Source: Glycomyces sp. L485 (GTDB lineage Bacteria; Actinomycetota; Actinomycetes; Mycobacteriales; Micromonosporaceae). From it: DNA of 64,000 bases. Shown here piece after piece: positions 21,397 to 30,050 of the stretch (its first letter is position 1; every line of letters starts with the position of its first letter). Where the stretch lies: contig NZ_JAKZEW010000004.1 in the NCBI RefSeq assembly GCF_022548875.1, positions 139,684 through 203,683 of the forward strand, given 5' to 3'. The notes below the pieces were generated by a model. It was not told where the DNA came from and made no database searches. It saw only the letters and a program-made list of their open reading frames with translations. Made by a program: the position numbers and the translations under genes.

Positions 21397-22577
21397 GCGG
21401 TGACCGCCTCGCCTGAGTCGAGGCGTCCGACGATGATGTCGGTGAGCTCTTCGCGCAGCGACTCGGACGGGATCTTCTGGACGATCTCGTTGAAGAAGCC
21501 CTTGACGACCAGGCGTCGGGCCTCGTCCTCGGGGATGCCCCGCGACTGGAGGTAGAACAGCTGGTCGGCGTCGAAGCGTCCGGTGGCCGAGGCGTGACCG
21601 GCCCCGGCGATCTCGCCGGTCTCGATCTCCAGGTTCGGCACGGAGTCGGCGCGGGCCCCGTCGGTGAGGACCAGGTTTCGGTTGACCTCGTAGGTGTCGG
21701 TGCCGGTGGCGGCGTCCTGGATGAGCACGTCGCCGACCCACACGGTGTGGGCCCGGTCGCCTTGGAGGGCGCCGCGGTAGTTCACGCGGGAGCGGCAGTC
21801 CGGCACCGAGTGGTCGACCAGCTGGCGGTGCTCGATGTGCTGCCCCGTGTCGGCGAAGTAGAGGCCGTAGGCGTCGACGTCGCCGCCTCGCCCGGCGTAG
21901 TCGACCGACAGGTACTGGCGGATCAGGTCGCCGCCGAGGCTGACCGCGATGTGGTCGAGCTTGGCGTCGGAACCGAGGCGGGCCTTCTGGTGCTCGACAT
22001 GGGCCGAGTCGCGGTCCCATTCGGCGATGGAGACGATGCGCAGGTGCGCGCCGTCGCCGACGACGATCTCGACGTTGTCGCCCAGCCGGGCCTGGCCGGT
22101 GTGCCGCAGGATCACGGTGACGTCGGCATGGTGGCCGACCTCGATGAAGGTGTGGGCCCAGGAGGCGCCGTCGAGGCCGCCGCCGACCACGTCGATCCAG
22201 ACGGGCTCGGCTACGCGAGCCTCGGGTTCGACGGCGACGACCAGGGCCGACTCGGACCTGGCCCAGGCGACGGCGCTGGGCCGGTCGAAGGGCTTCAGGA
22301 TCGAGCCCAGGCGCGGGTCGCTCTTGGGGACGGTCTCGGTCTTGACCCCGGCGGGCAGATCGCGCACTACGTAGTCGGCGGTCTTGACCGCGGCGACCGT
22401 GTCGGCGTCGTCGAGCCCGGCGAGGCGCTTGATCGGCGTGAACCGCCAATCCTCCTCCCGGCCGGTGAGGGCCGGGAAGTCGGCGGGGGCGAAGGAGCGC
22501 AGCAGCTGCGACTTCGTCTTGGGCGGCACTTCGTCGGCTCCGTGGGTGTGCGGGCGCGCGCCTACTTCAATGCTCAT
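21393..22577 (-). CDS. sufD: SufD, scaffold subunit
   Basis: This 394-residue SufB/SufD-family protein has the right-handed beta-helix region and the conserved C-terminal segment YLQSRGIPEDEARRLVVKGF. It forms the Fe-S scaffold with SufB and SufC. It lies 33 bp after sufB. Confidence 0.96.
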   Translation of the reverse strand: MSIEVGARPHTHGADEVPPKTKSQLLRSFAPADFPALTGREEDWRFTPIKRLAGLDDADTVAAVKTADYVVRDLPAGVKTETVPKSDPRLGSILKPFDRPSAVAWARSESALVVAVEPEARVAEPVWIDVVGGGLDGASWAHTFIEVGHHADVTVILRHTGQARLGDNVEIVVGDGAHLRIVSIAEWDRDSAHVEHQKARLGSDAKLDHIAVSLGGDLIRQYLSVDYAGRGGDVDAYGLYFADTGQHIEHRQLVDHSVPDCRSRVNYRGALQGDRAHTVWVGDVLIQDAATGTDTYEVNRNLVLTDGARADSVPNLEIETGEIAGAGHASATGRFDADQLFYLQSRGIPEDEARRLVVKGFFNEIVQKIPSESLREELTDIIVGRLDSGEAVTA

Positions 22578-22610
22578 CAGGTCTATTGGTTCCTTGTCCG
22601 TACGGGCCGA

Positions 22611-24044
22611 TTAACCGACCGCGCCTTCCATTTGCAGCTCGATCAGGCGGTTCAGTTCGAGCGCGTACTCCATCGGGAGCTCCTTGGCGATCGGCTCGAT
22701 GAAGCCGCGCACGATCATGGACATCGCCTCGTCCTCGGTGAGGCCGCGGCTCATGAGATAGAACATCTGGTCCTCGCCGACCTTGGAGACCGTGGCCTCG
22801 TGGCCCATGTCGACGTCGTCCTCGCGGATGTCGACGTACGGGTAGGTGTCCGAGCGCGAGATGGTGTCGACCAGCAGCGCGTCGCACTTGACCGTGGACT
22901 TCGAGTGGTGGGAGCCCTCGTCGACCTTGACCAGGCCGCGGTAGGAGGTGCGCCCTCCGCCGCGGGAGATCGACTTCGAGATGATCGTGGACGACGTGTT
23001 CGGCGCCGCGTGCGTCATCTTCGCGCCGGTGTCCTGGTGCTGGCCCTCGCCGGCCATCGCCACGGACAGGACCTCGCCCTTGGCGTGCTCGCCGGTCATG
23101 ACCACGGCCGGGTACTTCATGGTGACCTTGGAGCCGAGATTGCCGTCGACCCACTCCATGGTGGCGCCCTGCTCGGCGATCGCGCGCTTGGTGACCAGGT
23201 TGTACACGTTGTTCGACCAGTTCTGGATGGTCGTGTAGCGGACCCGTGCGTCCTTCTTGACGACGATCTCCACGACCGCCGAGTGCAGCGAGTCCGAGGA
23301 GTAGACCGGGGCTGTGCAGCCCTCGATGTAGTGGACGAACGAGCCCTCGTCGGCGATGATGAGCGTGCGCTCGAACTGGCCCATGTTCTCGGTGTTGATC
23401 CGGAAGTAGGCCTGGAGCGGGATGTCGACGTGGACGCCCTTGGGCACGTAGATGAACGACCCGCCGGACCACACGGCGGTGTTCAGGGCCGCGAACTTGT
23501 TGTCGCCGGTGGGGATGACCGTGCCGAAGTACTCCTCGAACAGCTCGGGGTGCTCGCGCAGGCCGGTGTCGGTGTCCATGAAGATGACGCCCTGCTGCTC
23601 CAGGTCCTCGCGGATGGAGTGGTAGAGCACCGTGGACTCGTACTGCGCGGCGACGCCGGAGACGAGCTGCTGACGCTCGGCTTCGGGGATGCCCAGCTTG
23701 TCGTAGGTCTTCTTGATGTCCTCGGGCAGGTCCTCCCAGGACTCGGCCTGCTTCTCGGAGGCCTCGACGTAGTACTTGATGTTGTCGAAGTCGATCCCGG
23801 ACAGGTCCGCGCCCCAGTTCGGCATGGGTTTGCGGCCGAAGAGCCTGTGGCCCTTCAGGCGGCGCTCGAGCATCCATTCGGGCTCGTTCTTGCGCGCCGA
23901 GATGGAGCGGACGACCTCGTCGGTGAGGCCGCGCTGCGCGTTCGCGCCGGCGACGTCGGAGTCGGCCCAGCCGTACTCGTAGCGCCCCAGCGAGGCCAAG
24001 GCCTCTTCCTGGGTCAGCTGCTCGATCTTCTTCGTGTCGGTCAT
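22611..24044 (-). CDS. sufB: SufB, Fe-S cluster scaffold subunit
   Basis: This 477-residue SufB has the signature [24 protein letters not shown] in its core and [20 protein letters not shown] near the end. The start is ATG 24044 ([10 protein letters not shown]), with AGGTGAG a few nt upstream. Longer in-frame codons up to 24389 fall inside sufR. No intein is present; SufB is a common intein host, and this copy is uninterrupted. Confidence 0.97.
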   Translation of the reverse strand: MTDTKKIEQLTQEEALASLGRYEYGWADSDVAGANAQRGLTDEVVRSISARKNEPEWMLERRLKGHRLFGRKPMPNWGADLSGIDFDNIKYYVEASEKQAESWEDLPEDIKKTYDKLGIPEAERQQLVSGVAAQYESTVLYHSIREDLEQQGVIFMDTDTGLREHPELFEEYFGTVIPTGDNKFAALNTAVWSGGSFIYVPKGVHVDIPLQAYFRINTENMGQFERTLIIADEGSFVHYIEGCTAPVYSSDSLHSAVVEIVVKKDARVRYTTIQNWSNNVYNLVTKRAIAEQGATMEWVDGNLGSKVTMKYPAVVMTGEHAKGEVLSVAMAGEGQHQDTGAKMTHAAPNTSSTIISKSISRGGGRTSYRGLVKVDEGSHHSKSTVKCDALLVDTISRSDTYPYVDIREDDVDMGHEATVSKVGEDQMFYLMSRGLTEDEAMSMIVRGFIEPIAKELPMEYALELNRLIELQMEGAVG

Positions 24045-24069
24045 CTCAGTCTCACCTTTGACCTGTCGG

Positions 24070-24768
24070 CTATTCGGGCTCTGCCCTTTGCGGGGCGGGC
24101 AACGGCACCGGACCGGGCACGTGCGTCGTGCACACGCCGTCTCCGTTGGCGATCGTCGCCAGGCGCTGGACATGGACGCCCAGCAGTTTGCTGATGACGC
24201 GGGTCTCCGCCTCGCACAGCTGCGGGAACTCTGACGCCACCCCGGCCACCGGGCAATGATGCTGGCACAGCTGGCCGCCGGTGGCGATGACCGACGCCGT
24301 TGCGGCGTAGCCCTCACCGGACAGCGCGTCCGCCAGCGCCTGCGCCCTCGCCATCGGATCGTCCGAGTCGACCGCCTCAAGGGCGGCACGGCACCGGTTC
24401 TCCAGGCGTGCGACCTGCTCTGCCGCGAAGGCGCTGATGGCGTCCTCGCCTTCGAAGCGGAGGATCCAGCGGAGCGCCTCCGTCGCGAGGTCGTCGTAAG
24501 TGTGGCCGAAGGATTCGCGGGCCGCCGAGGTGAGCTGGTAGTGCTTCGCCGGGCGGCCGCGCTTGGAGGTCTTGACGACGCGCGTCTCGACCTGCCCCTC
24601 GGACTCCATGACGTCGAGATGGCGGCGAGTGGCGGTGGCGGTGATGCCGAGGGCGTCGGCGAGTTCGGCGGCCGTGGCCTGGCCGCTCTCGAGCAGCAGC
24701 TCGGACACTCGGCGGCGGGTCTCCCCGTCCGTCGAGTGGCTGCCGCCGACCCTCGTCACCATTTCCAC
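24070..24768 (-). CDS. sufR: SufR, Fe-S-sensing repressor of the suf operon
   Basis: This 232-residue regulator has an N-terminal winged helix-turn-helix (about 17-75, with [11 protein letters not shown] in the recognition region). The C-terminal half has cysteines C168, C172, C185 and C213 that can hold an Fe-S cluster. In the family, apo-SufR releases DNA and the suf genes are induced under iron or oxidative stress. The start GTG 24768 is chosen because a -10 box ends 7 nt before it, implying a leaderless mRNA; an ATG lies two codons further in. It is the first gene of the operon and divergent from ctaA. Confidence 0.9.
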   Translation of the reverse strand: MEMVTRVGGSHSTDGETRRRVSELLLESGQATAAELADALGITATATRRHLDVMESEGQVETRVVKTSKRGRPAKHYQLTSAARESFGHTYDDLATEALRWILRFEGEDAISAFAAEQVARLENRCRAALEAVDSDDPMARAQALADALSGEGYAATASVIATGGQLCQHHCPVAGVASEFPQLCEAETRVISKLLGVHVQRLATIANGDGVCTTHVPGPVPLPAPQRAEPE

Positions 24769-24775
24769 AAGCCAA

Positions 24776-24804
24776 ATGTTACTTAATTCGCAGTGCGGTG
24801 TCGA
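24776..24804 (-). promoter_or_regulatory. Promoter of the suf operon (leaderless type)
   Basis: On the minus strand there is a -35 TCGACA, a 17-bp spacer and a -10 TAACAT. The -10 ends 7 nt before the GTG start of sufR. There is no Shine-Dalgarno sequence. Autoregulation by SufR would act here, but I could not define its operator. Confidence 0.6.
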
Positions 24805-24829
24805 CAGCGCCTATCGTGAGACCGGGCAC

Positions 24830-24848
24830 GCAGGGTTGCCTAACCTCA
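24830..24848. promoter_or_regulatory. Possible DtxR/IdeR-type iron box
   Basis: The 19-bp stretch GCAGGGTTGCCTAACCTCA agrees with the iron-box consensus TTAGGTTAGSCTAACCTAA at 14 of 19 positions, and the right half-site is almost perfect. It lies between sufR and ctaA, about 25 bp upstream of the sufR -35. A CACCT-G-AGGTG palindrome overlaps its end (24847-24857). The left half is weak, so this is tentative. Confidence 0.3.
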
Positions 24849-24914
24849 CCTGAGGTGGTACTGCCGCGGCCCACATCTCGGCACCTGGAGCGCGGGGACC
24901 TTCGGCCCGGCCGA

Positions 24915-24920
24915 TAGATT
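24915..24920 (+). promoter_or_regulatory. -10 box of ctaA (leaderless type)
   Basis: TAGATT ends 7 nt before the GTG start of ctaA, the spacing of leaderless actinobacterial promoters. No good -35 is visible. Confidence 0.4.
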
Positions 24921-24927
24921 CGGGCCC

Positions 24928-25917
24928 GTGAACCTGTTGCAGAGGTGGTTCGCCCAACCGGGTGCGGTGCGCCGGTGGGCCCTGGCCAGCCTGATCGCGA
25001 ATGTCGGCATCGTCCTGACCGGGGGCGCGGTGCGCCTGACCGGCTCGGGCCTGGGCTGCGCCGAGTGGCCGAACTGCTCCGAGGGACAGCTGACCGCCAC
25101 GCCTCAGATGGGCGTCCACGGCGCGATCGAGTTCGGCAACCGGATGCTGACGTTCGTGCTCGTCGCGGTGGCGCTGGGCGCGCTCATCGCGGCCTGGTCG
25201 CGGACGCCGCGGCGGTCGTCGCTGGTGAAGCTCGCGCTCGGCGTCATGTGCTTCGTGCCCGCGCAGGCGGTCATCGGTGGAATCACGGTCTGGACCGACC
25301 TCAACCCTTGGGTGGTGGGGCTGCACTTCCTGGCCTCGATCGTCATCCTCGGGATCGCGGCGACGCTGTACTTCCGTTCGGGGGAACCGGACGGGCCGGC
25401 CGCGCCGCTGGTTCCGAAGGCAGTGGTCCGGCTGGGTCAGGCACTGGCCGCCGTGGCGTTCGCCGTGATCGCTCTGGGCGTGGTCGTCACCGGGTCGGGC
25501 CCGCACGCGGGCGACCCGGATTCGCCGCGCAACGGACTGGACCCGCAGTTCGCGGCGCAGCTGCACGCCGACGGGGTGTGGCTGCTCCTCGGGTTGAGCG
25601 TCGCGATGATCGCGGTGCTGCACGCGGTGGGCGCCCCGCTCTCGGCGAGGCGGGCCGCGTACATCCTGCTCGGCGTCGAGCTGCTCCAGGGCGTCACCGG
25701 GTACGTGCAGTACTACACGGGCCTGCCGGAGGTCGTCGTCGGGATGCACATGCTGGGTGCCTCGCTGCTGTGGATCAGTGCGATCGCGGTGGTGTTCTCG
25801 CTGCGCAAGCGCAGTCCGCTGAACGGCTCCGAGCCGTTCGTGATCGTGGTGGAGGACCAGGGCGAGCCGCTCGAGGAGGCCGAACGTGCCGAGCCCGAGG
25901 TCTCGGCACGGAACTAG
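24928..25917 (+). CDS. ctaA: CtaA, heme A synthase
   Basis: This 329-residue membrane protein has about eight helices and the family motifs GGAVRLTGSGLGCAEWP and MHMLGASLLW. The conserved histidines for heme lie in VHGAIEFGNR, GLHFLAS and MHMLG. It oxidises heme O to heme A for cytochrome oxidase and needs CtaB, which is encoded 23 kb away at 49,262. The C-terminal tail is acidic (Glu-rich). The start is GTG 24928. Confidence 0.93.
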   Translation: MNLLQRWFAQPGAVRRWALASLIANVGIVLTGGAVRLTGSGLGCAEWPNCSEGQLTATPQMGVHGAIEFGNRMLTFVLVAVALGALIAAWSRTPRRSSLVKLALGVMCFVPAQAVIGGITVWTDLNPWVVGLHFLASIVILGIAATLYFRSGEPDGPAAPLVPKAVVRLGQALAAVAFAVIALGVVVTGSGPHAGDPDSPRNGLDPQFAAQLHADGVWLLLGLSVAMIAVLHAVGAPLSARRAAYILLGVELLQGVTGYVQYYTGLPEVVVGMHMLGASLLWISAIAVVFSLRKRSPLNGSEPFVIVVEDQGEPLEEAERAEPEVSARN

Positions 25918-25932
25918 CACGACGGGGAGCAA

Positions 25933-25974
25933 CGCTTCGGTCGCCGCATCGCGTCCTGCCGATGCGCAGAAGCG
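25933..25974 (+). terminator. Possible hairpin terminator after ctaA
   Basis: An outer CGCTTC/GAAGCG pair and an inner GCATCG/CGATGC pair can form an interrupted stem starting 16 bp after the ctaA stop. There is no T-tract. Confidence 0.4.
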
Positions 25975-26016
25975 ATGACGAAGAGCACTGGCCGGGCTGC
26001 GGCGGCGCATGCCCCC

Positions 26017-26022
26017 TAGAAT
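26017..26022 (+). promoter_or_regulatory. -10 box of the ADP-ribosylglycohydrolase gene (leaderless type)
   Basis: TAGAAT ends 6 nt before the GTG at 26029, and no Shine-Dalgarno is present. The start codon itself lies within the inverted repeat GCTGTG-act-CACAGC (26026-26040). Confidence 0.45.
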
Positions 26023-26028
26023 CCGGCT

Positions 26029-26991
26029 GTGACTCACAGCATCACCGCCGAAGACCGGATCCTGGGCTGCCTCGTCGGAGGCGCCGTCGGCGACGCCCTG
26101 GGATATCTGGTGGAGTTCGACTCCTGGCCCCAGATCGAGCAGCGGTTCGGCCCTTCAGGGGTCACCGAGATGGCCCACAACAAGGTCTCCGACGACACTC
26201 AGATGACCCTCTTCACCGCAGAAGGGCTCCTGGAGGCGCTCGAGGGCACCGAGTTCGAATCGGTCCGCCGCGCCTATCTGCGCTGGTTCGACACCCAGAC
26301 CAAGCCCATGCCGCCCGCCGGCGCCCGGGGTCTGGCCGCCCTGCCGTGGCTCTACGAGCGGCGCGCGCCCGGAAACGCCTGCATCTCCTCGCTGGCCCAC
26401 GGGGGCGAACGGGGCGCTGATCCGGATTCGAAGGGCTGCGGGACGGTCATGCGCTCGGCCCCGTTCGGCCTGCTCGCCTCCTCCCCCGCTCGGGCCTACG
26501 ACCTGGCGCGGCAGTGCGCGGCGATCACCCACGGCCACCCGACAGCGGGCGCGGCGGCCGGCGCGTTCGCGATGATGGTGTTCCACCTGGTCGAGGGCGA
26601 GACCGTCCAGAAGGCCGTTTCGCACACGATGCTGCACCTTCGCCAGAGTCTCGACCGCTCCGAGACCGCCGATGCCCTTCAGCGGGCCTTCGAACTGGCC
26701 GGGAACGTCCCGCCCGCGCCGAACTCGTGCGCGCGACTCGGCGAGGGCTGGGTCGCCGAGGAGGCCCTCGCGATCGCCGTGTACTGCCTGCTGGGCACTG
26801 GTGACGTGCGCGCGGCGCTGGTAGCGGCCGTCAGCCACGGAGGCGACTCCGACTCGACCGGCGCGATCCTGGGGAACCTGCTGGGCGCCGCCTACGGCTA
26901 CGCGGCGGTTCCGGCGGACTGGGCGGCCCACGTGGAGGGCCGCGGGACGATCGCCGACCTCGCCGCGCGAATCGGCGCGGCACGCCGCTGA
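26029..26991 (+). CDS. ADP-ribosylglycohydrolase family protein (DraG/ARH-like)
   Basis: This 320-residue all-helical protein has the binuclear metal-binding motifs of the family. These are GDALG near the N-terminus, SDDTQMT (about 54-60) and GDSDSTGAI (about 272-280). It likely removes ADP-ribose from proteins, nucleic acids or small molecules; the substrate cannot be told from sequence. No ADP-ribosyltransferase gene is next to it. It is the first gene of the block between ctaA and ctaB. Confidence 0.88.
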   Translation: MTHSITAEDRILGCLVGGAVGDALGYLVEFDSWPQIEQRFGPSGVTEMAHNKVSDDTQMTLFTAEGLLEALEGTEFESVRRAYLRWFDTQTKPMPPAGARGLAALPWLYERRAPGNACISSLAHGGERGADPDSKGCGTVMRSAPFGLLASSPARAYDLARQCAAITHGHPTAGAAAGAFAMMVFHLVEGETVQKAVSHTMLHLRQSLDRSETADALQRAFELAGNVPPAPNSCARLGEGWVAEEALAIAVYCLLGTGDVRAALVAAVSHGGDSDSTGAILGNLLGAAYGYAAVPADWAAHVEGRGTIADLAARIGAARR

Positions 26992-27150
26992 CCCCGTTTC
27001 AGGGCGCGCGTTTCGACCGCCGGACGAGCGGGTAGAGCGTCCTTGCCGCGGTGCGGTCTCGGGCCGCGACCGCCACTGCGCCGCTCGTCCGTCTGCGGCG
27101 CCCGCCGAACGTTGGCAATCGGCCAGGAGGGAACCGGCGGTGGGGACCAT

Positions 27151-28752
27151 ATGAACTGGAGCGCTCGTCAAGGGCCACGGCCGACCCGCGGGAACTCGGT
27201 CGAGTTCCTGATCGACAACGAGGCCGCGTGGGGGCGCCTCGCCGAGGAGGTCGGCTCGGCCCGGAGGTCGGTGCGGTGCATGCTGTTCCTACTCGACCTC
27301 CCACACGTGCGGATGTCCTTCGACGAGCGGATCGTCGGGCGCCCGGGAGCACCAGGTTCCACCAGGCTCGAGGAACGCCTCGTGTCGGCCGCGCGGCGCG
27401 GCGCGGAGGTGAGCCTGCTGCTCAACCACGTCGAACCCGCCATCTCACCGGTCAATACCTCCCGCCCCGTCGAGCGGTTCTTCAAGCGTCGCGGGGTGCC
27501 CGCTCGGGTCCGGCTCCGCCGGTTCCACACGCCCCAGGCCGCGCCGATCCACGCCAAGGTCTTCCTCGTAGACGACGCCGTCGCGTTCTCGATCGGTTCG
27601 ATGTTCACCCAGGAGTTCTTCGACTGCACCGCACATCACCTGGACGATCCGAGGCGGGGCCACGTGCGGTGGCGCAGCGCCATCCGAGTGCCGGCCCACG
27701 ACGTCAGCGCCCGGATCACCGGCCCCGCCGTCGCGGACCTCGACGCCACCTTCAGGCTGCATTGGAACCTCAGCGGACCGGCGGACCTGCCGGAATTCGC
27801 ACCGCCGGCCGAAGCGGCTCAAGGCGACCTCTCGGCACAGGTGACGCGCACGCTTCACGGCGGGCGCTTCCCGGATCTTCCCGGCGGCGAGACCGGCATC
27901 CTCGAGTCGTACCTGAACGCGATCGCGAATGCGAAGGAGTTCATCTATCTGGAGAACCAGTACCTGACCTCGGACGACATCGTCGACGCCCTAGTCGATG
28001 CGCTGCGGGGCAACGACCGACTGCATCTGATCGCCCTCATCAACAACCGCCCCGACATCCCCCGATACACGCAATGGCAGCCCGAAGCGCTCGAGCGGCT
28101 CTATTCGAGTCTGTCGGGCCCGGACGCGGCCGAGCGGATAGGAATCTACACGCTGTGGAGCCACGAACACGGTTCGATCATCCGCACGCATGTCCACTCC
28201 AAGGCAGCGGTCGTAGACGACACCTGGGCCACCGTCGGATCGGCGAACCTCGACGGCCTCTCCCTCGCGGCCTCGGAGCACGCCCGGGCGGCCGCCTGGC
28301 CGGTGAGGCTCGCCGGCCGCGTGGTCGGGGCGTTCGGGCCTGAGAACCCCGACGACGTCCGCTCGACTGAGGTCAATCTCGCCATAGCCGACTTCGACGG
28401 GGACCGCCCCGAGTCGACCCGAGCCCGCATCGCCGACCTGCGGCGGCGCCTGTGGTCTGAGCACCTGGGCCTCGACCTCACCGCTCCCGAACTGCACGAC
28501 CCGCCGGACGGTGGCTGGAACTCGCTGTGGAGGGTGCGGGCCGAGGCGAAGCTGCGGCGACTGCGCCGGTCGCCCGGCGAACCTTCCGCCTCCAGGGTCC
28601 TGCCGTTCCCCCGACAGGGGACGCGGATACCGGACGGTGTCGACAAGTCCGCGACGTACCTGCGGGAACTGGGCGTCGCCACCGACGCCGTGGAGGTCCG
28701 CGAGCGGTTCCGATCGTTCTCGTTCGACAAGGGTGCCTGGAAGCGGCGTTAG
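27151..28752 (+). CDS. Phospholipase D-like protein with two HKD motifs
   Basis: This 533-residue PLD-superfamily protein has the first motif H134-x-K136 in PIHAKVFLVDD and the second H349-x-K351-x4-D356 in VHSKAAVVDDTWATVGSANLDG. Two complete HKD motifs indicate an active phosphodiesterase or phosphatidyltransferase fold. It has no signal peptide or membrane helix, and its basic, Arg-rich C-terminus is unlike cardiolipin synthases. The start ATG 27151 follows a GGTGGGG; an in-frame extension to 27043 has no support. It is convergent with the malic enzyme gene, with 11 bp between them. Confidence 0.85.
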   Translation: MNWSARQGPRPTRGNSVEFLIDNEAAWGRLAEEVGSARRSVRCMLFLLDLPHVRMSFDERIVGRPGAPGSTRLEERLVSAARRGAEVSLLLNHVEPAISPVNTSRPVERFFKRRGVPARVRLRRFHTPQAAPIHAKVFLVDDAVAFSIGSMFTQEFFDCTAHHLDDPRRGHVRWRSAIRVPAHDVSARITGPAVADLDATFRLHWNLSGPADLPEFAPPAEAAQGDLSAQVTRTLHGGRFPDLPGGETGILESYLNAIANAKEFIYLENQYLTSDDIVDALVDALRGNDRLHLIALINNRPDIPRYTQWQPEALERLYSSLSGPDAAERIGIYTLWSHEHGSIIRTHVHSKAAVVDDTWATVGSANLDGLSLAASEHARAAAWPVRLAGRVVGAFGPENPDDVRSTEVNLAIADFDGDRPESTRARIADLRRRLWSEHLGLDLTAPELHDPPDGGWNSLWRVRAEAKLRRLRRSPGEPSASRVLPFPRQGTRIPDGVDKSATYLRELGVATDAVEVRERFRSFSFDKGAWKRR

Positions 28753-28763
28753 CGGCGGCTCGG

Positions 28764-29900
28764 TCAGGCGGCGGCCTTGACCGCTTCGGCCACCGCCGGC
28801 GCGACCTTCGGGTCGAGCGCCGAGGGGACGATGTGGTCGGCGGCCAGGTCGTCGCTCACGCAGTCGGCGATGGCCTCGGCGGCGGCGAGCTTCATCTCTT
28901 CGGTGATCGCCCTCGCTCCGGCGTCGAGGGCGCCCCGGAAGATCCCCGGGAAGGCCAGCACGTTGTTGATCTGGTTCGGGTAGTCGCTGCGGCCGGTGGC
29001 AACGATCGCGGCGTGCTCTGCGGCGACCGCGGGATCCACCTCGGGCCGCGGGTTCGCGAGCGCGAACACGATCGCGTCGTCGGCCATGGAGGCGAGCGCC
29101 GACTCCGGGACGCGGCCGCCGGAGACGCCGATGAGGACGTCGGCGCCGTCGAGTGCCTCGGCGAGGCCGCCGGTGCGCCCGAACCGGTTGGTGTTCTTTG
29201 CGAGTTCCTCTTTGACCGGGCCCAGCCGTTCGCGCCCGGGGTGGATGACCCCGGTCGAGTCGCAGACGATGATGTCGTCGACGCCGGCGGACCGCAGGAT
29301 CGCGGTGATCGCGACTCCGGCGGCTCCCGCGCCGACGATCGCGACGGTCACGTCGGCCGCGTTGCGGCCTTGGAGGCGCAGCGCGCCTCGCAACGCGGCG
29401 AGGACGACGACGGCGGTGCCGTGCTGGTCGTCGTGGAAGACCGGGATGTCGAGGGCGGCTTTGAGGCGCGCCTCGATCTCGAAGCAGCGCGGCGCGGCGA
29501 TGTCTTCCAGGTTGATGCCGCCGAAGGACGGGGCGATGGCGGTGACTGCCGCGACGATCTCATCCGGATCGGTGGTGTCGAGGCAGATCGGGACGGCGTC
29601 GACGTCGGCGAACTGCCGGAACAGGGCCGCTTTGCCCTCCATGACCGGCAGTGAGGCGGCAGGCCCGATGTCGCCGAGCCCGAGCACGGCGGTGCCGTCG
29701 GTGACGACGGCGACGAGGTTGGGTCGCCAGGTGTAGTCGCGGGCGAGCGCGGCGTCGTCGGCGATGGCCTCGCAGACCCGGGCCACGCCGGGCGTGTAGG
29801 CGATGGACAGGTCGTCGCGGGTGTCCAGCGGGACGGTGGCGGCGGTGCGCAGTTTGCCGCCCCGGTGCGCGAGAAAGATCGGGTCTTGCAGGTCGAACAC
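28764..29900 (-). CDS. NAD(P)-dependent malic enzyme
   Basis: This enzyme decarboxylates malate to pyruvate, yielding NAD(P)H. It is of the short bacterial type, 378 residues from GTG 29900. Motifs are HRGGKL near the N-terminus, catalytic Tyr in AYTPGVARV, Lys in EGKAALFRQF, metal-binding E-D in GGINLEDIAAPRCFEIE, DDQHGTA, and the nucleotide fold GAGAAGVAI. The frame is open to a GTG at 29996, which would add 32 atypical residues. I prefer 29900, which matches the usual N-terminus, but no strong ribosome site decides it. It lies downstream of the SWIM gene on the same strand. Confidence 0.9.
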   Translation of the reverse strand: MFDLQDPIFLAHRGGKLRTAATVPLDTRDDLSIAYTPGVARVCEAIADDAALARDYTWRPNLVAVVTDGTAVLGLGDIGPAASLPVMEGKAALFRQFADVDAVPICLDTTDPDEIVAAVTAIAPSFGGINLEDIAAPRCFEIEARLKAALDIPVFHDDQHGTAVVVLAALRGALRLQGRNAADVTVAIVGAGAAGVAITAILRSAGVDDIIVCDSTGVIHPGRERLGPVKEELAKNTNRFGRTGGLAEALDGADVLIGVSGGRVPESALASMADDAIVFALANPRPEVDPAVAAEHAAIVATGRSDYPNQINNVLAFPGIFRGALDAGARAITEEMKLAAAEAIADCVSDDLAADHIVPSALDPKVAPAVAEAVKAAA

Positions 29901-30050
29901 GATGATGAAAGCCCCATTGCTCGTATGAACGATGCCGACGGCCGAATTCGGGGACGTTGTCGCCCCGGTCGTTCGCGTGGCTGGAGAGAAAAGCACTGCA
30001 AGCTTATGGCTTGCCGGCTTCGCTGAGATCGGGATTACCCAGGAATCGGG

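Noticed and set aside
22611-24044. Intein in sufB
   Set aside because: SufB is a frequent intein host, but this protein is colinear with intein-free SufB at normal length.
26992-27150. Extra N-terminal coding for the PLD-like gene from 27043
   Set aside because: The added residues are Arg/Gly-rich without homology, and the ATG at 27151 has a ribosome site.
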